The notes: a model not told the origin generated them from the letters alone. Shown: positions 36,290-45,177, counted from the stretch's first letter. The stretch is 64,000 nt of DNA from RFTU01 sp046094505 (GCA_046094505.1 JBJTHN010000028.1:57986-121985); one strand, 5' to 3'. Made by a program: numbers and translations.

Positions 36290-37552
36290 ATGGCCAGCGC
36301 TTCACGCAACCAGTCGGACCGAGCGTGGCGCCTGTACCTCGTGGGTGGTGCGGTGCGCGACCGCCTCATGGGCCGTGAGCCCGGTGACCGCGATTGGGTG
36401 GCGGTTGGAGCGCGTGCGGAAGACCTTGCGCGCGAAGGCTTCGTGCCGGTGGGGCGCGACTTCCCCGTGTTCCTGCACCCACAAACCCATGAAGAAGTGG
36501 CGCTGGCCCGCACCGAGCGCAAGACCGCCCGCGGCTACCACGGCTTCGAGTTTCACGCCGACCCCTCGGTGACCCTTGAAGAGGACCTGCGCCGGCGGGA
36601 CCTCACCATCAACGCCATCGCGCAGGATGAAGACGGCTCGCTGATCGACCCCTGTGGCGGGCAAGCCGACCTGCAGGCCAAGACGCTGCGCCACGTCAGC
36701 CCCGCCTTTGCCGAAGACCCGGTTCGCATCCTTCGCTTGGCACGCTTTGCAGCGCGCTGGCCAGACTTCAGTGTGGCCAAGGACACCCTGGCCCTGTGCC
36801 ACCAGATGGTGCAAGCCGGCGAAGTGGATGCGCTGGTGGCCGAGCGTGTCTGGCAGGAGCTTTCTCGCGGGCTGATGGAAGTGCAGCCCAGCCGCATGTT
36901 CGAGGTGCTGCGCGACTGCGCGGCCCTGCAGCGCCTGCTGCCCGAGGTCGATCGCCTGTGGGGCGTGCCCCAGCCAGCCGAACACCATCCCGAGATCGAC
37001 ACCGGTGTGCACCTGATGATGGTTCTGGATGCCACAGCGCGGGCCCAGGCCCCGCTGCCGGTGCGCTTTGCCGCCTTGTGCCACGACCTGGGAAAAGGCC
37101 AGACACCGCCGGCGCAGTGGCCGCGCCACATCGGACACGAAGCGCGCAGTGCCCAGATCCTGCAAGGCCTGTGTCAACGCTGGCGTGTGCCACAGGAGTG
37201 CCGTGAATTGGCCGAGGTGGTGGCACGCGAACACGGGCACATCCACGCCAGCCTTGGGCTGTCGGCGGCCGGCACGGTTCGCTTGCTGGATCGGCTGGAC
37301 GCCTGGCGGCGGCCCGAGCGCCTGAGCAGCATCCTGCAGGCCTGCCTGTGCGATGCACGCGGCCGTTTGGGCCGGGAGTCGCAAGACTACCTCCAGGCGC
37401 AGCGCCTGCAGCAGGCCCACGCCAGCGCCATGGCTCTGGACACCGCGGCTGTGGCCCGTGACGCAGCGGCCCAGGGCCTTCGTGGGCCCGCCATCGGGCA
37501 GCGCATCCAACAAGCCCGCATTCAGGCCCTGCGCGAGCTGGGCTGGGCCTGA
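36290..37552 (+). CDS. cca: multifunctional CCA tRNA nucleotidyltransferase
   Basis: This 420-residue class II nucleotidyltransferase adds or repairs the CCA end of tRNAs. The N-terminal catalytic head has YLVGGAVRDRLMGREPGDRDWV with the metal-binding D-x-D, followed by RRDLTINAIAQDEDG and DPVRILRLARFAARW. A C-terminal HD phosphohydrolase domain is present (CHDLGKG near 265, then REHGHIHASL), as in the multifunctional enzyme of beta- and gammaproteobacteria with 2',3'-cyclic phosphodiesterase activity. It is preceded by a duplicated 14-base spacer and has no strong Shine-Dalgarno sequence. DUF2905 and MidA-like genes converge on it. Confidence 0.96.
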   Translation: MASASRNQSDRAWRLYLVGGAVRDRLMGREPGDRDWVAVGARAEDLAREGFVPVGRDFPVFLHPQTHEEVALARTERKTARGYHGFEFHADPSVTLEEDLRRRDLTINAIAQDEDGSLIDPCGGQADLQAKTLRHVSPAFAEDPVRILRLARFAARWPDFSVAKDTLALCHQMVQAGEVDALVAERVWQELSRGLMEVQPSRMFEVLRDCAALQRLLPEVDRLWGVPQPAEHHPEIDTGVHLMMVLDATARAQAPLPVRFAALCHDLGKGQTPPAQWPRHIGHEARSAQILQGLCQRWRVPQECRELAEVVAREHGHIHASLGLSAAGTVRLLDRLDAWRRPERLSSILQACLCDARGRLGRESQDYLQAQRLQQAHASAMALDTAAVARDAAAQGLRGPAIGQRIQQARIQALRELGWA

Positions 37553-37566
37553 CAGCGCACAGGGCT

Positions 37567-37761
37567 CTAGAACAGTTTCATCAGCAGCGAAACCACAAAG
37601 CTCAACACCAGGGTCGAGGCCACGGGCAGGTACCACTCGCGCCCAAACAAGCGAAAGCGAAAGTCACCCGGCAGCTGCCCCAAGCCCAAGCGCTGCAACA
37701 GCGGCTGCGCCCAGCTGAACAAGACCAGGGCCAAGAGGATGACCAACGCCCATCGCAGCAT
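37567..37761 (-). CDS. DUF2905 family small membrane protein
   Basis: This 64-residue protein has two hydrophobic helices: LRWALVILLALVLFSWAQPL (residues 2-21) and VASTLVLSFVVSLLMKLF at the C-terminus. Between them LLQRLGLGQLPGDFRFRLFG is the DUF2905 signature (GLGxLPGD). Its role is unknown; it is probably an inner-membrane protein. It starts 21 bases before the stop of the MidA-like gene's strand neighbour, on the same strand, so the two are likely co-transcribed. Confidence 0.85.
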   Translation of the reverse strand: MLRWALVILLALVLFSWAQPLLQRLGLGQLPGDFRFRLFGREWYLPVASTLVLSFVVSLLMKLF

Positions 37762-37781
37762 GTGCCGTCCTTTGTGCCCGC

Positions 37782-38954
37782 CTACAGGGTGTGCGAGCGG
37801 TCGCCCCGCGCAAAGCCCAAGGCTTCAAAGCCCTCACCGGCGGCCAGACCCAAGACCTTGAAGAGTTCGCCCATCTCATGCTCGGTCACCAGCTTGGCGG
37901 CGTTCGCCCGCTCAGCCACCGAGCCCTGGGCCATCAGGTCCACCAGGCCGCAGTTCATGAAGAAGCGCGCCTGGGAGGTGTAGCCCAACACCGACAAGCC
38001 GGCCTCCTGCGCAGCCAAGGCCACGCCGGTGAAGTTCACATGGGCCGTGATGTCCTTCAACCCCACATCCACCAGGGGGTCCGCATCCGCGCGGTGGGCA
38101 CGGTGGCACATCAGGGTGCCACCCACGCGCTGCGGGTGGTAATACTCCCGCTCCGGAAAGCCGTAGTCGATGAAGAACGCGGCGCCGAGCACCAGGCGCT
38201 GCGCCAGGCTGCGCATGAAGGCCTCAGCCTGCGGGTGGATCTCCACCACCGTGCCGGGCACGAAGCGGCCTGGCCAATTCAAAGTGACGTCCTGGTTCAG
38301 TGCCGGGTGCTGACCGTCCACAGGCGGGCGCAGCTCGGTGCTGCGGTCCTGCCACACAAAGGCGCTGGGCCCCTCATCCCAGGCCACCCCACGCTCGTAC
38401 CACTGCTGCCCATCCCAGTGCAACAAGGTCACCGGCAGCGCGTCCAGCATTTCGTTGGCCACCACCACGGCCTGCAGGGAATCGGGCCAAGCGTCCAGCC
38501 AGCGCACCCGGTCGCCAAAACGCGCCAGCCGCTGGGCTTGACGCTGGCGCAAGCTGCCGCTGAGGTCCACAATGTCGTAGCGCTGCACCGAGTCCCCCAG
38601 GGCCTGCAGCAGTTGCTCGGCCAAGGCGCCTGAACCCGCGCCAAACTCACACACGGTCGTGGTGTGGGTGGCCTGCAAGGCCTGTCGAACCTGCACCGCC
38701 AAGGCCTGTCCAAACAGCCCGGAAAGCTCCGGCGCCGTGACAAAGTCGCTGCCGTCCTGAGGCATCCAGCCAAATGGCAGGTGGTCGCCGCTGTAATAGC
38801 CCAGGCCGGGCGTGTACAGCGCAGCAGACATGAAACGCTCAAAAGGCCACCATCCACCGTCTTGGGCTATGGCCTTTCGGATGCGCTGCGCCAGGGGTTG
38901 AGCCCCAAGCGCCGATAATTCCTCAGGGGCCCGTGGTGCAGGCGGTGTTTGCAT
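37782..38954 (-). CDS. SAM-dependent methyltransferase, MidA/NDUFAF7 (DUF185) family
   Basis: This 390-residue methyltransferase is of the family that in mitochondria dimethylates an arginine of a complex I subunit. The N-terminal LAQRIRKAIAQDGGWWPFER and GLGYYSGDHLPFG are typical. SDFVTAPELSGLFGQALAVQ precedes the SAM motif VCEFGAGSGALAEQLLQALG (about residue 110). VVANEMLDALPVTLLHW and AAFFIDYGFPEREYYHP are further family blocks. Bacterial targets are not known. The start at 38954 or 38963 cannot be decided; neither has a good ribosome-binding site. It is divergent from the pteridine-reductase-like gene with only about 34 bases between them. Confidence 0.9.
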   Translation of the reverse strand: MQTPPAPRAPEELSALGAQPLAQRIRKAIAQDGGWWPFERFMSAALYTPGLGYYSGDHLPFGWMPQDGSDFVTAPELSGLFGQALAVQVRQALQATHTTTVCEFGAGSGALAEQLLQALGDSVQRYDIVDLSGSLRQRQAQRLARFGDRVRWLDAWPDSLQAVVVANEMLDALPVTLLHWDGQQWYERGVAWDEGPSAFVWQDRSTELRPPVDGQHPALNQDVTLNWPGRFVPGTVVEIHPQAEAFMRSLAQRLVLGAAFFIDYGFPEREYYHPQRVGGTLMCHRAHRADADPLVDVGLKDITAHVNFTGVALAAQEAGLSVLGYTSQARFFMNCGLVDLMAQGSVAERANAAKLVTEHEMGELFKVLGLAAGEGFEALGFARGDRSHTL

Positions 38955-38988
38955 GGCCTCCATTGTAGGAAGCCCAAGGCCGGACCCC

Positions 38989-39798
38989 ATGCCACCGAAC
39001 AACGCCCTCTCCTCGACGCACGAACGACCCGTGGCCCTGGTCACGGGTTCGGCGCGTCGCATTGGGCGGGCCATCGCCTTGGAACTGGCCGCCCAAGGCT
39101 GGGCCCTGGCGCTGCACCACCGCCAATCGGCCAGCGAAACCGAAGCGCTGGCCGCGGAGTTGCGCGCCCAAGGCGCTGTGGTGCAGGTGCTGCAAGCCGA
39201 CCTGGCCGATGAGGTGCAGGCGCGCCAGCTGGCCCAAGACGTGGTGCGCCAATGCGGCCGTTGGGACGCCCTGGTCAACAACGCCTCACTCTTCGAGTAC
39301 GACGACGTGGGCACCTTTGGCTACCAGGCCCTCACGCGCCATCTCCTGGCCAACACAGCAGCACCCGTGGTCCTGGCCCAGTGCCTGCACCAGCACCTTC
39401 AGGGCCGCGCGGGCGCCCAGGGCTGCGTGGTCAACCTGTTGGACCAGAAGTTGTGGAATCCGAATCCCGACTACCTGTCCTACACCCTGTCCAAGGCCGC
39501 GCTGGAATCGGCCAACACCCTGCTGGCCCAAGCCCTGGCGCCCACCGTCCGCGTCTGCGGGGTGGCCCCAGGCGTGACGCTTGTTTCAGGCCCCATGACC
39601 GATGCGGGTTTTGCGCAAGCCCACACCATGACACCGCTGGGCCGCTCTTCAAGCCCACAAGACATCGCGCAGGCCGTGGCCTATCTGCTGCGCGCAGCGG
39701 CCATCACCGGCACCACCCTGCTCGTCGATGGCGGGCAGCACCTGACGCCCCAGTCGCGCGATGTGCTGTTCCTCACCCCCCAAACGGATTCCGAATAG
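38989..39798 (+). CDS. SDR family oxidoreductase, pteridine reductase/FolM-like
   Basis: This 269-residue short-chain dehydrogenase has the pteridine-reductase style cofactor loop VTGSARRIGRAIA (T-G-x-x-x-R-I-G), which favours NADPH. NNAS near residue 87 and the active-site Y-x3-K in SYTLSKAALES are present. DQKLWNPNPDYLSYTLSK is shared by FolM-like dihydromonapterin/dihydrofolate reductases. The following folB gene, 3 bases away, supports a role in pterin or folate metabolism. The start at 38989 was taken because AAGG lies 10 bases upstream; an in-frame ATG at 38953 is possible. Confidence 0.87.
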   Translation: MPPNNALSSTHERPVALVTGSARRIGRAIALELAAQGWALALHHRQSASETEALAAELRAQGAVVQVLQADLADEVQARQLAQDVVRQCGRWDALVNNASLFEYDDVGTFGYQALTRHLLANTAAPVVLAQCLHQHLQGRAGAQGCVVNLLDQKLWNPNPDYLSYTLSKAALESANTLLAQALAPTVRVCGVAPGVTLVSGPMTDAGFAQAHTMTPLGRSSSPQDIAQAVAYLLRAAAITGTTLLVDGGQHLTPQSRDVLFLTPQTDSE

Positions 39799-39801
39799 GG
39801 C

Positions 39802-40212
39802 ATGCCCATGCAAACCCTGCTGTCCCATCCCGCCCTCATGGATTGCCGGCGCCTGTTTCTGCGCAACTACGAGGTCTGGATCAACATCGGCGTGCATGAC
39901 TTCGAAAAGCGGGGTGAACAGCGCGTGCTGATCAATGTGGAGCTGTATGTGCCGCTGGGGATGAGCACGCCGCAGGCCGACAAGCTCGACGAAGTGGTCG
40001 ACTACGATTTCATCCGCCGCACCATCGCGCAGCGCGTTTCGCAAGGCCACATCCACCTGCAAGAGACCCTGGTGGATGAAGTGCTGCAATTGATGCTGGC
40101 GCATCCGCAGGTGCGCGCCGCGCGCGTGAGCACCGAAAAGCCCGATGTCTACCCCGACTGCGACGCGGTTGGCGTGGAGGTCTTTGGCATCAAGGACCAC
40201 AAGTCACCATGA
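39802..40212 (+). CDS. folB: dihydroneopterin aldolase
   Basis: This 136-residue enzyme of folate synthesis converts 7,8-dihydroneopterin to 6-hydroxymethyl-dihydropterin and glycolaldehyde. The tunnelling fold is indicated by FLRNYEVWINIGVHDFEKRG (strand and substrate loop), VELYVPLG, DEVVDYDFIRRTI and the catalytic-region HIHLQETLVDEVLQLML. VSTEKPDVYPDCDAVGVEVF is the C-terminal strand with the substrate-binding Glu-Lys-Pro. It follows the FolM-like gene by 3 bases and overlaps ttcA by 4, so it sits in the middle of a coupled string. ATG at 39808 is an alternative start. Confidence 0.94.
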   Translation: MPMQTLLSHPALMDCRRLFLRNYEVWINIGVHDFEKRGEQRVLINVELYVPLGMSTPQADKLDEVVDYDFIRRTIAQRVSQGHIHLQETLVDEVLQLMLAHPQVRAARVSTEKPDVYPDCDAVGVEVFGIKDHKSP

Positions 40213-41177
40213 GCACCAACGCCCCCCTGCTCGAAGAAGCGCAGGCGCAAGCCACCGCACGCAAGGCCGCGGCCAAAGTCGAGTTCGAGAACAACAAACT
40301 CAGCAAGCGCCTGCATCGGCAGGTGGGCCAGGCCATCGCCGACTTCAACATGATCGAGCCCGGCGACAAGGTCATGGTGTGCCTGTCGGGCGGCAAGGAC
40401 AGCTATGCCCTGCTCGACATTCTGATGAGCCTGCGCCAGCGCGCGCCCATCCCGTTCGACCTCATCGCCGTCAACCTCGACCAAAAGCAGCCCGGCTTTC
40501 CCGAGCACGTGCTGCCGGAGTACCTCACCCGGGTGGGCGTGCCCTTCCACATCGAGAACCAGGACACCTACTCCATCGTCAAACGGCTGATCCCGGAAGG
40601 CAAAACCCTGTGCAGCCTGTGCTCTCGGCTGCGCCGGGGCATCCTGTACCGCGTGGCCGGGGAACTCGGCTGCACCAAGATTGCCCTGGGACATCACCGA
40701 GACGACATGGTGGTCACCCTGCTGATGAACATGTTCTTCGGCAGCAAAATGAAGGGCATGCCGCCCAAGCTGGTCAGCGACAACGGACAGCACATCATCA
40801 TCCGCCCCCTGGCCTACGTGGCCGAAACCGACCTGGAGCGTTGGGCGCAGGTGCAGCAGTACCCCATCATCCCCTGCAGCCTGTGTGGCAGCCAAGAAAA
40901 CCTTCAGCGCGCGCAGATCAAGTCCATAATTCGGGAGTGGGACCGCCAGCATCCGGGCCGCATCGACAACATGTTCACGGCCATGGGCAGCATCGTGCCC
41001 TCGCACATGATGGACCGCAAGCTCTACCCCTTCACCACGCTCAAAGCGCATGGCCAGCCCGACCCACAGGGTGACAAGGCCTTTGACGAAGACGATGATT
41101 GCGGCAGCACAAAGCAGGCGGTGACGCAAGAGGCCACCATCCGGCTGCAGCCACTCGAATCAGGGGAGGATCGATGA
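40209..41177 (+). CDS. ttcA: tRNA 2-thiocytidine(32) synthetase
   Basis: This 322-residue ATP-dependent enzyme thiolates C32 of certain tRNAs. The PP-loop SGGKDS is at residues 60-65. The iron-sulfur cluster cysteines are Cys135 and Cys138 (LCSLCSRLRRGILY) with another pair in PCSLCGSQ near residue 225. LGHHRDDMVVTLLMNMFFGS and RPLAYVAETD are typical TtcA stretches. The C-terminal 45 residues are acidic and variable. The start overlaps the folB stop, and the stop overlaps the start of a lipoprotein gene, each by 4 bases, implying a single transcript. Confidence 0.96.
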   Translation: MSTNAPLLEEAQAQATARKAAAKVEFENNKLSKRLHRQVGQAIADFNMIEPGDKVMVCLSGGKDSYALLDILMSLRQRAPIPFDLIAVNLDQKQPGFPEHVLPEYLTRVGVPFHIENQDTYSIVKRLIPEGKTLCSLCSRLRRGILYRVAGELGCTKIALGHHRDDMVVTLLMNMFFGSKMKGMPPKLVSDNGQHIIIRPLAYVAETDLERWAQVQQYPIIPCSLCGSQENLQRAQIKSIIREWDRQHPGRIDNMFTAMGSIVPSHMMDRKLYPFTTLKAHGQPDPQGDKAFDEDDDCGSTKQAVTQEATIRLQPLESGEDR

Positions 41178-41812
41178 ACCGGCGTCAACTCAGCACGATT
41201 GCGCTGCTCGCTGCACTGGCGGCCCTCAGCGGCTGTGCATCCCTGAACCAGATCGGCAGCGAGGTCAGCAGCTACGGCCAGTGGCCCCCAGGGCGAGCGG
41301 CGGGTCGGTACTTCATTGAACGGCTGCCGTCGCAAGCAGCGCAAGCCCCGCCCCCCGCACAGGCGGGAGTCACCCCCGCCGTGCCGCCCCTGGAAGCCGC
41401 CGCGCACGGCGCGCTACAGGCTGCAGGCTTTCAGCGCGCGCCCTCGCTGGAAACCGCCGATGTGGTGGTACAGATCGGCGCCCGCGTAACGCGCTACGAC
41501 ATCTCCCCCTGGGCCGACCCACTGTGGTGGCGTTGGGGCCCGCGCTACTGGCGCGGCCCGGCCTGGACGGGCCAGCGTTTCTACAGCACGCCTCCCGGCT
41601 GGCGCACCGCGCCGCCGCCCGACCGCGAAGTGGCCCTGCTGCTGCGTGACCGGGCCACCAGCGTGCCCCTGTGGGAAGCCCGCGCCGTCTCCAGTGGCAT
41701 CAGCACCGAGTTGGAGGTCTTTCAGGCCATGTTCTCGGCGGCCCTGTCCGGCTTTCCGAACGCCAAGCCACAGCCCCACCACGTCTCGGTGACGCTGCCG
41801 CCCAAGCGCTAA
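41174..41812 (+). CDS. DUF4136 domain-containing lipoprotein
   Basis: This 212-residue predicted outer-membrane lipoprotein has the lipobox ALSGCASL with Cys at residue 21 after a short charged n-region. The DUF4136 domain follows: GRYFIERLPSQ, the helix AAHGALQAAGF, ADVVVQIGARVTRY and a late ELEVFQAMFSAALSGFP. A middle section rich in Trp and Pro (DPLWWRWGPRYWRGPAW) is a common insertion. Function unknown. It is coupled to ttcA by ATGA and precedes glmU by 20 bases, so it is part of the folM-folB-ttcA-glmU string. Confidence 0.88.
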   Translation: MNRRQLSTIALLAALAALSGCASLNQIGSEVSSYGQWPPGRAAGRYFIERLPSQAAQAPPPAQAGVTPAVPPLEAAAHGALQAAGFQRAPSLETADVVVQIGARVTRYDISPWADPLWWRWGPRYWRGPAWTGQRFYSTPPGWRTAPPPDREVALLLRDRATSVPLWEARAVSSGISTELEVFQAMFSAALSGFPNAKPQPHHVSVTLPPKR

Positions 41813-41832
41813 ACCGGCCTTCGAAAGACGGC

Positions 41833-43224
41833 ATGACCCTTGCCATCGTGATCATGGCCGCGGGAAAAGGCACCCGCATGAAGTCCCGCCACCCCAAGGT
41901 CTTGCACCGCTTGGCGGGCGCGCCCCTCTTGGGCCATGTGATGCAGGCCGCACGTGCCCTGAACGTGCCCCAGACCATCGTGATCACGGGCCACGGAGCC
42001 GAAGACGTCGAGGCCTACCTGCGCGAGGTGGACCCGCAGGTGCACTGCGTGCGCCAGATGCCCCAGCACGGCACCGGCCACGCGGTTCAGCAAGCCGTTC
42101 CGGCCTTGCCCGATGAAGGCGTGACCCTCATCCTCAACGGAGACGTGCCCCTCATACGGTCGGCCACCGCAGCCGCCTTGATCCAGGCCTGCCAGGGCCG
42201 CCAACTGGCCCTGCTCACCCTGGAGCTGGACGATGCCACCGGCTACGGTCGCATCCTGCGCGGCGCAGACGGCCAGATCCAAGGCATCGTGGAGCACAAG
42301 GACGCCACCGCTGAGCAGCACCGCATCCGCGAGGTGTACACCGGCGTCATGGCCGCGCCCACGCGCTGGCTCAAGCAGGCCGTGATGGGCCTGGACAACC
42401 ACAACTCCCAGGGCGAGTACTACCTCACCGACGTGGTGGCACAGGCGGTGGCCGCTGGCCTGCCCGTGACCAGTGTTACCGCCGCCGATGAGACGGAAGT
42501 GCTGGGCGTCAACAGCCCCGCGCAACTGGCCGACCTGGAGCGGCGCTACCAAGCCCAGCAAGCCGCGGCCCTCATGGAAGCCGGTGTGCGGCTGCGCGAC
42601 CCCGCGCGCCTGGATGTACGCGGCAGCCTCGTCTGTGCGCAGGACGTGGAGATCGACGTCAACTGCATCTTCGAAGGCCACGTGCAACTGGGCGAGGGCG
42701 TGTGCATCGGCGCGCACTGCGTGATCCGCGACGCGGTCATTGAAGCCGGGGCTGTCATCCACCCCTACACGCACATCGACGGCCATGGGCAGCCCGTCCG
42801 CGTGGGCAAGGGCTCACTCGTGGGCCCTTATGCACGCCTGCGCCCCGGCGCGGACTTGGGTGCCGAGGTTCACATCGGCAACTTCGTGGAAGTCAAGAAC
42901 AGCCGTCTGGACACAGGCGCCAAGGCCAACCACTTGGCCTATCTGGGCGACAGCACCGTGGGCAAACGGGTGAACGTGGGTGCCGGCACCATCACGGCCA
43001 ACTACGACGGTGCCAACAAACACCGCACCGTCATCGAGGACGATGCCCACGTGGGCAGCAACTGCGTGTTGGTGGCCCCCGTCACGGTCGGCGCGGGCGC
43101 CACCATCGGGGCCGGCAGCACCATAGGCAAAGATGCGCCTGGGGGCCAACTCACGGTGGCCCGCACCAAGCAGCTCAGCCTGCCGGGCTGGACACGGCCC
43201 GCCAAGTCCAAACCGAAGCCCTAA
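41833..43224 (+). CDS. glmU: bifunctional UDP-N-acetylglucosamine diphosphorylase/glucosamine-1-phosphate N-acetyltransferase
   Basis: This 463-residue cytosolic enzyme makes UDP-GlcNAc in two steps. The N-terminal uridylyltransferase domain has IVIMAAGKGTRMKSRHPKVL, MPQHGTGHAV and LILNGDVPL; the C-terminal half is a left-handed beta-helix of hexapeptide repeats (GAHCVIRDAVIEAGAVIHPY, then GPYARLRPGADLGAEVHIGN) with the acetyl-CoA site NYDGANKHRTVIEDDAHVGS. Length is normal (E. coli 456). The start at 41833 is fixed by the N-terminal homology. The substrate glucosamine-1-phosphate derives from the GlmS product, encoded 24 kb upstream. It converges on udg with 3 bases between stops. Confidence 0.98.
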   Translation: MTLAIVIMAAGKGTRMKSRHPKVLHRLAGAPLLGHVMQAARALNVPQTIVITGHGAEDVEAYLREVDPQVHCVRQMPQHGTGHAVQQAVPALPDEGVTLILNGDVPLIRSATAAALIQACQGRQLALLTLELDDATGYGRILRGADGQIQGIVEHKDATAEQHRIREVYTGVMAAPTRWLKQAVMGLDNHNSQGEYYLTDVVAQAVAAGLPVTSVTAADETEVLGVNSPAQLADLERRYQAQQAAALMEAGVRLRDPARLDVRGSLVCAQDVEIDVNCIFEGHVQLGEGVCIGAHCVIRDAVIEAGAVIHPYTHIDGHGQPVRVGKGSLVGPYARLRPGADLGAEVHIGNFVEVKNSRLDTGAKANHLAYLGDSTVGKRVNVGAGTITANYDGANKHRTVIEDDAHVGSNCVLVAPVTVGAGATIGAGSTIGKDAPGGQLTVARTKQLSLPGWTRPAKSKPKP

Positions 43225-43227
43225 GCC

Positions 43228-43926
43228 CTAAACCTGCCCCTGCCCGGCCCAGGTGTCCAGCGCCAGGCACAGGTCGTCCCAGGCCTTGGCCTTGTCGATG
43301 GGATTGCGTAGCAAGTAAGCCGGGTGGTAGGTCACCACCACAGGCACGCCCTGTGCGCCCGCCCATGGTGTGTCCACCGCGCTCAACCGGTGCACGCGGC
43401 CGCGCAACCGCCCGATCGGCTCGGCGCTGCGCAGCAGCTGCTGGGCTGCAAACCGGCCCATGGCCAACACCAGCCGTGGCTGCACCAGTTGCATCTGGCG
43501 CTGCAGCACCGGCTCGCAGGCGGCCAGCTCTGAAGGATCGGGGTTTCGGTTCTGGGGCGGCCGGCATTTGACAGTGTTGGTGATGAACACCTGCTGGTCA
43601 CGGCTCAGGCCGATGGCCCCCAACATCCGGTCCAACAGTTGTCCGGCCGCACCCACAAAGGGCTGGCCCAGCCGGTCTTCCTGCTCCCCCGGCGCTTCGC
43701 CCACAACCATCCAATGTGCCCGGGGATGGCCAGCTCCAAACACGGTGTTGCGCCGGGTCTCGCACAAGCCGCAACGTCGGCAGGCGGCCACGGCGGACTG
43801 CAGGGCTCCCCAACCGAGCTCGGGCTCCCAGGCGCTGGCCTGACCTGCGGTCGGGGGCTGCAGCGGATCGGGCCAGGCCACACCCATCTCGCGCAACATC
43901 GCGCGTTCAACCGGGCTGAGCTTCAC
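43228..43926 (-). CDS. uracil-DNA glycosylase, family 4 (iron-sulfur type)
   Basis: This 232-residue DNA repair enzyme removes uracil. Motif A is VVGEAPGEQEDRLGQPFVGAA (shortened: GEAPGEQEDRLGQPFVG, residues 76-92), and the late motif is VVTYHPAYLLRN. Cysteines 52 and 55 (RRCGLCETR), 121 (TVKCRPPQ) and 137 (LAACEPV) are the four ligands of the [4Fe-4S] cluster. The GTG at 43926 is chosen as start because GGAGAAGG lies just upstream; it overlaps the rimI 3' end by 20 bases. The order tsaB-rimI-udg is frequent in betaproteobacteria. Confidence 0.92.
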   Translation of the reverse strand: MKLSPVERAMLREMGVAWPDPLQPPTAGQASAWEPELGWGALQSAVAACRRCGLCETRRNTVFGAGHPRAHWMVVGEAPGEQEDRLGQPFVGAAGQLLDRMLGAIGLSRDQQVFITNTVKCRPPQNRNPDPSELAACEPVLQRQMQLVQPRLVLAMGRFAAQQLLRSAEPIGRLRGRVHRLSAVDTPWAGAQGVPVVVTYHPAYLLRNPIDKAKAWDDLCLALDTWAGQGQV

Positions 43927-44428
43927 ACACCTTCTCCAAAGCCTGGCGCATGTCAAAACGCATCAGCACCGCGTCCTCGCGTGAACTGCGCACATTGGGG
44001 TAGTAACCGCGCCGCAGGCCGGCTTCTTCGAAGCCGTAGGCCTCATACAAGCCACGGGCGGCCACATTGCTGGCCCGCACCTCCAACCACATCCACCACA
44101 GGGCGCGCGGCACCGCCCACCGCACCAAGTCGTCCAGCAACAGCCGTGCATAGCCGGCACGCCGGTGCTCCGGGTGCACGGTGAGGTTCAACAGGTGCAG
44201 CTCTTCCACACCCTCCATGGCCCAGGCATACGCCAACAGCGCCGGCGCAGCCCCCGCCTCGGCACCGCCCCACAGGCCTTGTGCACGGTAGCCACTGGCC
44301 ATGGAGTCGACAAAGTTTCCACGGCTCCACGGGAAGGGATGGGAGCACACCTCGATGGCCATCAACTCATCCAGGTCCGCCAGCTGCAAGGGCCGTAGCT
44401 GCAGCGCCAGGTTTGGGTACACGTTCAT
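43907..44428 (-). CDS. rimI: ribosomal-protein-alanine N-acetyltransferase
   Basis: This 173-residue GNAT acetyltransferase is of the RimI type, which acetylates the N-terminal Ala of ribosomal protein S18. The acetyl-CoA loop is HPEHRRAGYARLLLDDLVRW (R/Q-x-x-G-x-A), and WLEVRASNVAARGLYEAYGF is the typical following helix-strand. FEEAGLRRGYYPNVRSSRED, then AVLMRFDM closes the fold. PWSRGNFVDSMASGY matches the RimI N-terminal region. It overlaps tsaB by 4 bases (the usual partner in operons) and udg by 20. Confidence 0.92.
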   Translation of the reverse strand: MNVYPNLALQLRPLQLADLDELMAIEVCSHPFPWSRGNFVDSMASGYRAQGLWGGAEAGAAPALLAYAWAMEGVEELHLLNLTVHPEHRRAGYARLLLDDLVRWAVPRALWWMWLEVRASNVAARGLYEAYGFEEAGLRRGYYPNVRSSREDAVLMRFDMRQALEKVCEAQPG

Positions 44429-45177
44429 GTCAGGCCGCTTTGGCGCTCGGCGGTGGTCAGGGCCACACGGTCGCGAACATAACGGGGCATCACCTGCGCC
44501 GCGTCACGCTGCGGCCCGGCCTGCCAGGCCCACGCCGCACAGCGCCCCAGGGCTGCGCTTGGGTCGTGGGCGTGGGCTGCCCAGAACAGCGCCTGGCCCT
44601 TCATGGCCGCCGCGTCTGCCTCGGGCAACAGGGCCAGGCCAGACCCGGCCAGTATCCATGGAGGCTCGGCGCAGGCCCCGTCGGGCAGCGCCCCCCAGGC
44701 CTGCGCCACTGCCTCAGGTGCACGCACCTGTGGCGCATCCAGGCAGGTCCAACCCTGCCCGCTCCACCGCATCCGTTCATCGTAGACCTGGCCCATCCGG
44801 GCGTCCACGGCCACCGCCACCGTGCAGGGCCCCTGCGGCTGCAGCAACCCGTGGGCCAGCGCCTGCTGGCGCGCGTCCTCGGCCACGATCAACAGGCTGG
44901 GCACCGACACCGCCCGCAGGTCCAAGCCCAACGCCAGCCCCTGCACCGCCGCACAGGCCCCGCGCAGGCCCGTGAAGGCGCCGGGCCCTTCCCCATAGGC
45001 CAGGCCATCGAGGTCACCCCAGTTCAGGCCATGCCGCTGCAGTAGGGCCTGCGCTGCAGGCAAGAGGCGCTGAGACGCCAAGGCCCCGCCGGGCTCCTCG
45101 TGCCCATGAACGCGGCCATCCTGACACAGGGCCAGGCAAAGGCGCTCCGTCGAGGTGTCCAGGGCCAACAGCTTCAT
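44425..45177 (-). CDS. tsaB: tRNA threonylcarbamoyladenosine biosynthesis protein TsaB
   Basis: This 250-residue ASKHA-fold protein binds TsaD in the complex that transfers the threonylcarbamoyl group to A37 of tRNAs. MKLLALDTSTERLCLALCQD is the N-terminal phosphate-loop-like strand pair, and GDLDGLAYGEGPGAFTGLRG is the most conserved stretch of the family (about residues 60-80). VAVDARMGQVYDERMRW also fits. The ATG at 45177 is selected because the homology starts there; longer frames upstream are noise. The window also carries the Sua5/TsaC enzyme that makes the threonylcarbamoyl-AMP. It is divergent from dacB with a 52-base spacer. Confidence 0.94.
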   Translation of the reverse strand: MKLLALDTSTERLCLALCQDGRVHGHEEPGGALASQRLLPAAQALLQRHGLNWGDLDGLAYGEGPGAFTGLRGACAAVQGLALGLDLRAVSVPSLLIVAEDARQQALAHGLLQPQGPCTVAVAVDARMGQVYDERMRWSGQGWTCLDAPQVRAPEAVAQAWGALPDGACAEPPWILAGSGLALLPEADAAAMKGQALFWAAHAHDPSAALGRCAAWAWQAGPQRDAAQVMPRYVRDRVALTTAERQSGLT

